From Bradyrhizobium sp. 1(2017) (GTDB lineage Bacteria > Pseudomonadota > Alphaproteobacteria > Rhizobiales > Xanthobacteraceae), in contig NZ_CP050022.2 of assembly GCF_011602485.2 (NCBI RefSeq), positions 2,810,001 through 2,874,000 on the forward strand: DNA of 64,000 bases. The letters are read 5' to 3'. Every line of letters begins with the position of its first letter. Position 1 is the first letter of the stretch. A program made the position numbers and the translations under genes. The notes under the pieces are model-generated. The model was not told the DNA's origin. It did not search any database and saw only the letters and a list, made by a program, of their open reading frames with translations. Below are positions 55,854-64,000 of this stretch, one piece after another.

Positions 55854-56822
55854 TCACACCGTCACCACGATCTTCCCCAGATGCTTGTTCGCTTCCATGT
55901 GCTCGAACGCCTGATCGATCTGGTCGAACGGATAAACCCTGTCGATCGGCAGCTGCAGTTTTCGCGACTCGACCGCACCCCAGATGTCCTTGCGGACCTC
56001 CTCGAAGATCTCGCGGACCTCCTCGATGGTGCGGGTGCGGAAGGTGACGCCGACATAGTCGATGCGGCGCGCGGCGTGCAGGTCGAAGTTGAAGTCGGCA
56101 TGGGTGCCGCCCAGCCGGCCGACATTGACGATGCGGCCCTTCACCTTGGTCGCTGCGAGGTTCTGGCTCGCGACCTTGCCGGAGACCTGGTCGACGATGA
56201 GATCGACGCCTTCGCCGTTGGTTGCCTTCAGGACCTCGTCGACCCATTTCGGATCCGAGCTGTCGACGGCGAGATCGGCGCCATAGTCCTTCAGTCGGCC
56301 GCGGCGAGTGGCGTCGGTCGACGAGCCGATCACCAGCTTTGCGCCCTTGAGCCTGGCAATCTGCATCGCCATCAGCCCGACGCCGGAGCTGGCACCCTGG
56401 ATCAGCACGCTCTGGCCCGCCTGCACGCCGCCTACGGTGACGACGGCGTTGTGCATGGTCGCGAGCGCGACGGGCAGGGTGGCGGCCTCCTCGAAGTTCA
56501 TGTTCGAAGGTGCGCGGAACAGCCGGCCGTGATCGGCGAGCGTGTATTCGGCGAAGGCGGCGCCGCCCGAGCCCATGATGCGATCGCCGACCTTCACGCC
56601 TTTTGCGTCGGGCCCGAGCTCGGCGACTTCGCCGGCCCATTCCATGCCGAGCACGGTGCCGGCGCCGCCGGCCGCGCCATGGGCGTGGCCCTTGCGCATG
56701 CCGGTATCGGCGCGATTGAGGCCACAGGCGCGGACGCGCACCAGCACCTGCGTGCCCTTGGGCTTCGGTTGAGCGACGTCGGAAATCTGAGCGCCATCAG
56801 TACCGTAGACATAAGCCTTCAT
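55854..56822 (-). CDS. Zinc-independent quinone oxidoreductase-like dehydrogenase
   Basis: The 322-residue MDR-superfamily enzyme has the QOR pattern: an N-terminal GroES-like domain (CGLNRADTGMRKG, without catalytic zinc ligands) and a Rossmann NADPH-binding domain with ASSGVGLMAMQIA. Such enzymes reduce quinones or enones using NADPH. The nitronate monooxygenase gene ends 25 nt upstream on the same strand, so the two are probably one transcript. Confidence 0.9.
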   Translation of the reverse strand: MKAYVYGTDGAQISDVAQPKPKGTQVLVRVRACGLNRADTGMRKGHAHGAAGGAGTVLGMEWAGEVAELGPDAKGVKVGDRIMGSGGAAFAEYTLADHGRLFRAPSNMNFEEAATLPVALATMHNAVVTVGGVQAGQSVLIQGASSGVGLMAMQIARLKGAKLVIGSSTDATRRGRLKDYGADLAVDSSDPKWVDEVLKATNGEGVDLIVDQVSGKVASQNLAATKVKGRIVNVGRLGGTHADFNFDLHAARRIDYVGVTFRTRTIEEVREIFEEVRKDIWGAVESRKLQLPIDRVYPFDQIDQAFEHMEANKHLGKIVVTV

Positions 56823-56847
56823 AAATTACTCTCGCGTCTTGAAGTGA

Positions 56848-58796
<1,949 letters not shown>

Positions 58797-58843
58797 GTTG
58801 TGCCCCTCTGGTCTCGGCCGCTTACGCAGATTCGTATTGCGCG

Positions 58844-59041
58844 TCAGTAGCGCGCTGCGACCGGGCCGGGCGCCTTGCCGATCGGGGCCTTTCCAACCGG
58901 GCTCTTGCCAATCGGCATCTTTCCGATCGGCGCCTGCTCGGCCGGATAGGCCGGCACAGGCTGGCGGCGCGGCAGATCCGCAGCGTTGGCAGCCGTCACG
59001 AGAGCAAGCGTGGCACCCAGAGCAATTACAATCTTCTTCAC
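58844..59041 (-). CDS. Small exported protein with PIGK repeats
   Basis: The 65-residue protein has a Sec signal peptide (about 1-20, ending ANAAD), then a basic Pro-rich chain with five tandem pentapeptides of the form (A/M/S)P(I/V)GK between residues 37 and 58. No family is recognised. The GTG start has AGGGG about 8 nt upstream. It could be a periplasmic structural or envelope-binding peptide; the function is unknown. Confidence 0.75.
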   Translation of the reverse strand: MKKIVIALGATLALVTAANAADLPRRQPVPAYPAEQAPIGKMPIGKSPVGKAPIGKAPGPVAARY

Positions 59042-59225
59042 AGTGATACCCCTAGAAGGTTAGTCCAAACGCGGCAGTGCCGTGCCCCCAGACACGCCTC
59101 ACAGAAGGGCGGCCGAATGCGTCCAAGTTGCGGCACGAGCGGGACATGTTGGCGGCACATGTCTGGCGCGCGGAGATGTGATGTGTCCGGATGTTTCGGG
59201 CGGCGCAATGAGCGCGCACAGCTTT

Positions 59226-59300
59226 TGTAGCCCGCATGAGCGAAGCGATATGCGGGATCTCTACGGAAGCATGGGCCCGGATATCGCTTCACCCATCCCG
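59226..59300. repeat. GTAGCCCGCATGAGCG-type palindromic repeat
   Basis: CCCGCAT (59231-59237) pairs with ATGCGGG (59250-59256). GAAGCGATAT (59242-59251) pairs perfectly with ATATCGCTTC (59281-59290). The opening TGTAGCCCGCATGAGCG is recalled as a common Bradyrhizobium intergenic repeat. It lies between two small exported or membrane genes, and nothing else is recognised in 59042-59332. Confidence 0.7.
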
Positions 59301-59332
59301 TGCCACGACAGCGCTTGTCTCACCCGATCGGT

Positions 59333-59452
59333 CTATCGCTTTCCGAGGAAGTTCGAGCGCAGCTTGTCGGCGTACCAGACCACGAAAATCGCAACGAACG
59401 AGAGAGCGAAGTACAGAACCGTCCACAAGAGTGCATTGCCGGCATTCGACAT
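59333..59452 (-). CDS. 39-residue one-helix membrane protein
   Basis: A very short gene, ATG to TAG, that starts MSNAGNALLW and contains one strong transmembrane helix (about residues 9-27) followed by a basic end (ADKLRSNFLGKR). GGGAGG lies 6 nt upstream of the ATG, an excellent ribosome site, and the spacing and composition are those of a real gene. Its 5' region carries the 27-nt element also found upstream of the PBP1A gene. It belongs to no recognised family; single-helix proteins of this size often regulate membrane enzymes. Confidence 0.7.
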   Translation of the reverse strand: MSNAGNALLWTVLYFALSFVAIFVVWYADKLRSNFLGKR

Positions 59453-59464
59453 GGCGTCCTCCCT

Positions 59465-59491
59465 GGCATCAGATGTCTTGCGGGAATGTTA
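59465..59491 (-). promoter_or_regulatory. Upstream element shared with the PBP1A gene
   Basis: This 27-nt element is 12 nt upstream of the 39-residue gene and matches 4024-4051 upstream of the PBP1A gene in the same orientation, with one substitution and one deleted base. The ribosome site of the small gene lies between the element and the ATG, so the element itself is not the Shine-Dalgarno sequence. The gap 59453-59745 holds no other recognised feature. Confidence 0.5.
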
Positions 59492-59745
59492 GTCTTGGCC
59501 GCGACCGCGCGATTTGCGCTGGATCAATTTTGCTGCGCTGCGGAGCAAATAGCCGACGAGCCTTCATTCCAGGGGCACGACTCGTCGCGCTCCGGCATGT
59601 TGGAGAGCACCAGGGCGTGCACCCATAAATGATGATGTCGGCTTCTGATGGCTGAGCGGAAATGGTCTGATCGGTTAGGGTATGACCACTTGTGACCCGA
59701 GCCGACGTAGGGCAGGAAAGCACTGAAGTCGGCCCGAAGCGCTCA

Positions 59746-61308
59746 TCACCCTTCCGGCACGCCGGCGAGGCGCCAGCCTTCACACAAGCGCTGCAGCCCG
59801 GCAAGGTAAATTGGATTGTCGCTTTGTTGAGCTGCGAGCAAGCGACGGACGGTGAAACCTGAGTTGAGCGCAAGTCCCGTTCTCGCAGCATTTCGCGCCT
59901 CATCGAGCGCGCCGGTCAAGGCCAAGGCAGCGGCGAGCGATAGATGAGCGAGATGAAAGTTACGGTTCGCCTCGGTGCTTCGTCGTAGCCAACTGACGGC
60001 TTCGACGTCTGAACCAAGCAGCAGCTTGGCCACGCCCGCAAAACACGCCCACTGGTAGACGAAAACGTCGCGAGGAGAGAGCCGCAAAGCTTCGAGTATA
60101 TGGCCTTCGGTCTCGGTAGCGCGACCTATGTAGGATTTGGCGAAACCAAGGGCAGCATGAGCGAGGACCAAATTCGGAGCCAGCGCCAACGCATGTTCGA
60201 ACTCACGGATGCCTTGGGCGGCCCGGTTCGTAAAGGTCTGGACCCAACCCCGAGCCATGTGGGCTGAGGCACTGTTCGGCCTGATCGACAATACCTTGTT
60301 CACCATCGCCTCGGCCGCCGCAAGCCGCGCGGGCCCATCATCCGTCGTAAAGCTACCTCCAACTACCGTATCAACATTTGCCAGACCAATCATTGCTTCG
60401 ACGTTGCCGGGATCGAACTGCAGCGAGCGTTCGAAGAAGCCCCGCGCTTGCGTCACGCATTCAAGGCTAATCCCCTTCATCAACCAGGCCCGGCCCTGGA
60501 AGCACAAGTCCACCGCATCGGGATGCGGCGTACACTCGGCTCGTCGCGCCTCAGCCTCGACGAGCTGGGCACCTAATGTACTGGCGAGCCTCGACACGAT
60601 TTCGTCCTGCATGTCGAACAGGTCGACGACAGGCTTTTCGAAGCGCTCGGCCCAAAGATGCTGGCCGCTCCTGGCATCGATCAACTGCACGTTCATCCGA
60701 AGCCGCCTGCCGCTGCGTTGCACTGAGCCTTCGAGCACGTAGCGAACATTCAATTCGCGGCCGACTTGCCGGACATCGACTGCTCTACCCTTGTATGAGA
60801 CGGCGCTGTTCCGTGCGATCACGAACGAACCGCTGATGCGCGACAAGTCCGTGGTCAAGCTCTCGGTTACACCATCCGCGAAATAGTCCTGCTCACGATC
60901 ACCGCTCAGGTTCGCGAAGGGTAGCACGACGATGGATAGGCGCGGTGGCGTGTCGCCGGCTGGCTCAATTAGGCCAACCGTCTCATTTGCGGGCCTGCGG
61001 GCTTCCTGCACTGCACCAACGAAGCGGAAACCTTTGCGCGGCAATGTTTTGATCAACTGCTGTTTCTCGCCCGTGTCGCCGATCGCGCTCCGGGCGGCAT
61101 TGAGGCGGGTCGTCAGCGCAGCATCCGAGACGATGCGTCCCTTCCAGACGGCGTTGATGAGGTCGTCCTTGCTGACGACGCGCTCCCTGTTTCGGATCAG
61201 GTATTCAATTAGGTCGAATACTTGGGGTGTGACAACGACCTCTTCCCTTGCGCGCTGCAGTTCGCGCCTGTCGGTATCCAATGCGTAATCCTCAAAAAGA
61301 AAACGCAA
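59746..61308 (-). CDS. Winged-helix regulator with TolB-like and TPR domains
   Basis: The 520-residue protein has an N-terminal OmpR-type winged helix (about 1-100; VTPQVFDLIEYLIRNRERVV, TLPRKGFRFVG). A domain opening LSIVVLPFANLSGDREQDYF follows, the TolB/adenylate-cyclase-associated type, then a TPR region to the end. No kinase partner is needed; such CadC-like proteins sense directly, but no transmembrane helix is evident here. The start is TTG at 61308 (MRFLFEDYALDTDRREL) with AGGGA about 8 nt upstream; the longer frame to 61551 is non-coding. It is divergent from a DUF1127 gene. Confidence 0.88.
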   Translation of the reverse strand: MRFLFEDYALDTDRRELQRAREEVVVTPQVFDLIEYLIRNRERVVSKDDLINAVWKGRIVSDAALTTRLNAARSAIGDTGEKQQLIKTLPRKGFRFVGAVQEARRPANETVGLIEPAGDTPPRLSIVVLPFANLSGDREQDYFADGVTESLTTDLSRISGSFVIARNSAVSYKGRAVDVRQVGRELNVRYVLEGSVQRSGRRLRMNVQLIDARSGQHLWAERFEKPVVDLFDMQDEIVSRLASTLGAQLVEAEARRAECTPHPDAVDLCFQGRAWLMKGISLECVTQARGFFERSLQFDPGNVEAMIGLANVDTVVGGSFTTDDGPARLAAAEAMVNKVLSIRPNSASAHMARGWVQTFTNRAAQGIREFEHALALAPNLVLAHAALGFAKSYIGRATETEGHILEALRLSPRDVFVYQWACFAGVAKLLLGSDVEAVSWLRRSTEANRNFHLAHLSLAAALALTGALDEARNAARTGLALNSGFTVRRLLAAQQSDNPIYLAGLQRLCEGWRLAGVPEG

Positions 61309-61468
61309 GCTGCATTCCCTCTCGCGGCCACCTCTGAAACCCCAAGAATAAGCCGTCGGTAACGGAAATGTAAGCCAACCGTTGAGCGCGCCAGGGGATT
61401 TGCCGGCAATCTCGCTTGGCAGAAATAGACCCACCTGGGCACTCCGATGAGCGCCATCCACGGAAACA

Positions 61469-61675
61469 GTGAGTTTGAACTGGCAACGGCGAGGCGGCAG
61501 TCTTACGGTCCCCTCGAAGGCATATTGGAATGCATTTCGTGAGTTGCGCAACGCGAGAGGCTGCGTGCTGGACGATCTGAGCGACAGAGAGTTGATGGAT
61601 ATCGGGATTGCACGGAGCGAACTCGACTACGTCGCCCGATCGGCGCTCTCAGCCGATCCGCGTTTTACACTATAG
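61469..61675 (+). CDS. DUF1127-family small protein
   Basis: The 68-residue protein has the DUF1127 (YjiS-like) motif near its C-terminus: LDDLSDRELMDIGIARSELDYVAR. Short DUF1127 proteins in alphaproteobacteria can bind RNA or influence phosphate and carbon metabolism, but this one is uncharacterised. The start is GTG at 61469 with a weak ribosome site. It is divergent from the winged-helix/TPR regulator and is a plausible target of it. Confidence 0.85.
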   Translation: MSLNWQRRGGSLTVPSKAYWNAFRELRNARGCVLDDLSDRELMDIGIARSELDYVARSALSADPRFTL

Positions 61676-61851
61676 CTGCCCTAGTTTAGCCGGACGGCGC
61701 GATGCTGGCTTGAATCTGCCGGGGAAAGTCGATGAAGTCGGTTTCTGGCCCATCGGCGACCTTCAACGATGTCCGTTTTTGTGCCGCTGTTGAATGATGA
61801 GCGGACATCAGGCGCGACCGGGATCAAGCGTCTCACTCATGAGTACACGTC

Positions 61852-62640
61852 CTAGAGCCGAAACTCGTTGGTGAGCTCGCCGATGCCGTCGATCGCGACG
61901 GTCACGGTGTTCACCGGCTCCTTCATCACGCCGACGCCGACCGAGGTACCGACGGCGATGAGGTCGCCGGGAAGCAGGGTCATGTCGTGGGAGATCCTGC
62001 TGACCAGCTCCTGCGCGCTGAAGATCATGTCGGAGATCGGATAGTTCTGCCGCTCCGCGCCGTTGAGGATGGTGCGGACCACGAGCCTCGCCGGATCGAG
62101 GCTGGTCGCAATGACGGGGCCGAACGGGCCGTAATCGTCGATGCCCTTGGCGCGGGCCCATTGCGGGAAGGTCGGATCGCGGGTCAGGATGTCGTTGGCG
62201 GTGATGTCGTTGACGCAGGTGTAGCCGAAGATGAAGCCGTCGGCCTCGCCAGGCGAGACGCGAGCGCAGGTCCTGCCGATGACGATGCCGAGCTCGCCCT
62301 CATAAGTGGTCTTGCCGTCGTAATAAGAGGGCCGGCGGATCACGGCGCCCGGCGTCGTGATGCTGGTGGTGGCCTTGAGGAGGTAGAGCGGCTCCGGCGG
62401 CTCGGGCTGGTTCAGCTTGGCCGCGAGCGCGTGGAAATTATTCCAGAGCGCGACGATCTTGCTGGGCACGCAGGGCGCGAGCAGCTCGACGTCCGACAGC
62501 GCCAGCGCTTTACCGGTCGGTGCATTGCGGCCGAACATCTCGCCTTCGTGCACACTGATGCCTGAGGACGTCAGCGTGCCGAAACCGGCCGTGCCGGCAT
62601 GGCGGAAGCGGAGCCACTTCTTCATCTCGCCCGCCATCAT
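61852..62640 (-). CDS. Fumarylacetoacetate hydrolase-family protein
   Basis: The 262-residue protein has the FAH catalytic domain. The metal-binding acidic residues lie in YEGELGIVIGRTC and GYTCVNDITANDI, with a later LLPGDLIAVGTSVGVG. Members act as acylpyruvate hydrolases, 2-hydroxyhepta-diene-dioate isomerases or decarboxylases in catabolism; the specific reaction is unclear. The ATG at 62640 overlaps the panE-like stop by 4 nt, so the two genes are coupled. The gap 61676-61851 holds only an inverted pair, GATGTCCG and CGGACATC (61768-61809). Confidence 0.9.
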   Translation of the reverse strand: MMAGEMKKWLRFRHAGTAGFGTLTSSGISVHEGEMFGRNAPTGKALALSDVELLAPCVPSKIVALWNNFHALAAKLNQPEPPEPLYLLKATTSITTPGAVIRRPSYYDGKTTYEGELGIVIGRTCARVSPGEADGFIFGYTCVNDITANDILTRDPTFPQWARAKGIDDYGPFGPVIATSLDPARLVVRTILNGAERQNYPISDMIFSAQELVSRISHDMTLLPGDLIAVGTSVGVGVMKEPVNTVTVAIDGIGELTNEFRL

Positions 62641-63656
62641 GCCACCGCCAGGGCGCGCGGATCGGCCGGCGTCGAGACGCCGTCATAGAGGCCGGCGATG
62701 CGGGCGCGCTGGGTGACCATCGCCAGCACCGAGTCGAGCGCGGGCGTGGCGACGCCGGTGAGGCGGCCCATCTCCTGCACGACGGTGACGAGCGGGTCGA
62801 TCTCCATGGGACGACCGCGTTCGAGATCCTGGAGCATCGAGGTCTTGTGCGCGCCGACCTTGCGGGCGCCCTCGATGCGGCGCTCGACGTCGACGCGGAA
62901 TTTGACGCCGAACGACTCGGCGATGGCTTGCGTCTCGACCATGATCGCCCGCGACAAGGCGCGTGTCGCCGGATCGGTGCAGATCACGTCGAGCGTTGCG
63001 TGGGTCAATGCGCTGATCGGGTTGAAGCAGACATTGCCCCAGAGCTTGAGCCAGATCTCGTCACGGATGCGGTTGAGCACGGGAGCTTTCAGGCCGGCCG
63101 CGACGAACAGGTCGGCGAGGCGCTGCACGTCCGGCGTGATCTCGCCCGAGGGCTCGCCGAGCGGGAAATTGTTGCCGTAGACGTGGCGGATCACGCCAGG
63201 CGCCTCGATCTCGGTGGCGGGATAGACGATGCAGCCGATGGCGCGCTCGGCGCCGATCTCGCGCCATTGCCGGCCGCCAGGATCGATGCTCTCCAGCGTC
63301 GAATTCTCGTATTGGCCGCCGTGCTTGTAGAAATACCAATAGGGGATGCCGTTGACGGCGGTGACGATCCGGGTGTGAGGGCCGAGCAGCGGCTGCATCT
63401 TCTCGATCACGCCGGTGATCGAATGCGCCTTCAGCGTGACGATGATGGTGTCCTGCACGCCGAGCTCGGTGGGATCGTCGGTGCAGCGCGGATGCACCGT
63501 GTGCTTTTCCTCGCCTGCGAGCAGTGTCAGGCCTCGCTCGCGCATCGCGGCGAGATGTGCGCCGCGTGCGACCAGGCTGACGTCGGCGCCCGCGCGGGCG
63601 AGCTGAACCCCGAGATATCCGCCGATCGCGCCGGCGCCATAGATGCAGATCTTCAT
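62637..63656 (-). CDS. 2-dehydropantoate 2-reductase family protein (PanE/ApbA)
   Basis: The 339-residue NADPH-dependent reductase has an N-terminal GAGAIGGYLGVQLARAG Rossmann motif. The C-terminal ketopantoate-reductase domain includes the conserved Lys in EIWLKLWGNVCFNPISALT. The family contains true PanE (ketopantoate reduction in pantothenate synthesis) and paralogs acting on other 2-oxo acids. Coupling to a FAH-family gene favours a catabolic paralog, so I do not assign panE. Confidence 0.9.
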   Translation of the reverse strand: MKICIYGAGAIGGYLGVQLARAGADVSLVARGAHLAAMRERGLTLLAGEEKHTVHPRCTDDPTELGVQDTIIVTLKAHSITGVIEKMQPLLGPHTRIVTAVNGIPYWYFYKHGGQYENSTLESIDPGGRQWREIGAERAIGCIVYPATEIEAPGVIRHVYGNNFPLGEPSGEITPDVQRLADLFVAAGLKAPVLNRIRDEIWLKLWGNVCFNPISALTHATLDVICTDPATRALSRAIMVETQAIAESFGVKFRVDVERRIEGARKVGAHKTSMLQDLERGRPMEIDPLVTVVQEMGRLTGVATPALDSVLAMVTQRARIAGLYDGVSTPADPRALAVA

Positions 63657-63681
63657 GAAATCCTCGCGAGGGGAGCAGAAG

Positions 63682-63731
63682 CCGGATTTTGGGACGAAAG
63701 ATCCGGTCCGGCTCGGAGAGATCCGAGCCGG
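63682..63731 (-). terminator. Tandem hairpins, possible terminator of the CBS gene
   Basis: CCGGCTCGGA-GAGA-TCCGAGCCGG (63708-63731) is a perfect 10-bp stem with a 4-nt loop. A second stem, CCGGAT with ATCCGG (63682-63706), adjoins it. On the minus strand only a short ATCTTTC follows, so termination may be weak or Rho-assisted. It lies 30 nt after the CBS gene stop codon. Confidence 0.5.
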
Positions 63732-63761
63732 GGTCGGCAGTCACAGGGGAAGGGGGCCGCT

Positions 63762-64000
63762 TTAGGCTGCTTGCGGCGTCGAGTTGGTGGCTTCGTCGAC
63801 GGCAGCGGCGATGTCGCGCATGCTGATGACGGAGACGAGGCTGTACTCGTCGATCACGGGCAGGTGCCGGATGTGATGCCGGTTCATCAGATGCCGGACA
63901 TGCTCGATCGTATCGCTCGAGGTGCAGGAGACGAGCTGCTGCACCGAGACCAGCTGCGAGACCTTGACGCTGACGGCATTGGCGCCGTGCTCGGCAACGG
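63762..64000 (-). CDS. CBS-domain protein, partial at window edge
   Basis: The last 78 codons of a gene whose 5' end lies beyond position 64000. The visible part is one CBS domain with HVRHLMNRHHIRHLPVIDE and VISMRDIAAAV, preceded by AEHGANAVSVKVSQLVSVQQ. The opening presumably continues the first of a CBS pair. CBS pairs bind adenosyl ligands and act as energy sensors or regulatory modules. The GTG at 63944 is internal to the reading frame and not the likely start. Confidence 0.85.
   Translation of the reverse strand, partial: VAEHGANAVSVKVSQLVSVQQLVSCTSSDTIEHVRHLMNRHHIRHLPVIDEYSLVSVISMRDIAAAVDEATNSTPQAA

Noticed and set aside
61768..61809. GATGTCCG/CGGACATC inverted pair
   Set aside because: An 8-bp pair with a 26-nt loop in a geneless gap is weak evidence; it probably belongs to a decayed intergenic repeat.

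Overview
The window is a GC-rich, gene-dense piece of bacterial chromosome that reads as an alphaproteobacterium of the order Hyphomicrobiales, most likely Bradyrhizobium or a close relative. The grounds are the family-level look of the proteins (a FeuP/FeuQ-type two-component pair, the ccmI-ccmE-ccmF-ccmH run followed by a Do protease, a regulator/kinase pair and glnE, an NAD-dependent molybdenum formate dehydrogenase operon, Ku, a DUF982 and a DUF1127 protein), short palindromic intergenic repeats of the kind scattered through Bradyrhizobium genomes, and FixK/FNR-type boxes. No rRNA, tRNA, CRISPR array, insertion sequence or prophage was seen. The genus is an inference from memory, not a database result.

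Layout. 1-4.0 kb: a geneless repeat-like stretch with a minus-strand terminator, a DUF1214/DUF1254 membrane pair and a class A penicillin-binding protein. 4.3-6.5 kb: a YcgN-type cysteine-cluster protein and a DHA2-type efflux pump. 6.5-12.5 kb, minus strand: a membrane alpha/beta-hydrolase, a histidine kinase with three tandem GAF domains, and a thiamine-diphosphate enzyme of unknown substrate. 12.6-22.9 kb: a large winged-helix/ATPase/TPR regulator beside a divergent catabolic-looking cluster. On the minus strand are an exported ABM-type monooxygenase, a Tat-exported VOC protein and an aldo/keto reductase. On the plus strand are an AraC regulator, a [2Fe-2S] subunit, a molybdopterin hydroxylase with a Tat-like leader, and a di-heme-type cytochrome c. 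23-25.7 kb: a P-type cation ATPase preceded by a FixK/FNR-like promoter. 25.7-28.7 kb: small genes (exported protein, Flp pilin, DUF982, one-helix membrane protein) and ku.

28.9-44.4 kb, plus strand: feuP-feuQ, two unrecognised genes, ccmI-ccmE-ccmF-ccmH (cytochrome c maturation, with a second FixK/FNR-like box upstream), a DegP-type protease with a strong terminator, then a tightly coupled response regulator, histidine kinase and glnE. 44.4-50.4 kb, minus strand: fdsG-fdsB-fdsA-fdhD-fdsD, divergent from a LysR regulator; the spacer holds a 9-bp inverted repeat and a third box-like palindrome. 51.6-64 kb: a PleC/DivJ-like PAS kinase with a cluster of four GANTC (CcrM) sites upstream, a CDF metal transporter, a quinone oxidoreductase, a nitronate monooxygenase, several small exported or membrane proteins including a 39-residue one, a winged-helix/TPR regulator, a DUF1127 protein, a fumarylacetoacetate hydrolase-family protein coupled to a PanE-like reductase, and a CBS protein cut by the window edge.

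Common themes are respiration and redox (cytochrome c maturation, formate oxidation, molybdenum hydroxylase, FixK-type sites), envelope quality control (PBP1A, Do protease, sensor kinases) and small-molecule oxidation. The best candidates for something undescribed are the exported molybdenum-hydroxylase divergon at 12.6-22.9 kb, and a near-identical 27-28 nt element placed at the same distance from the start codons of two unrelated genes 55 kb apart.
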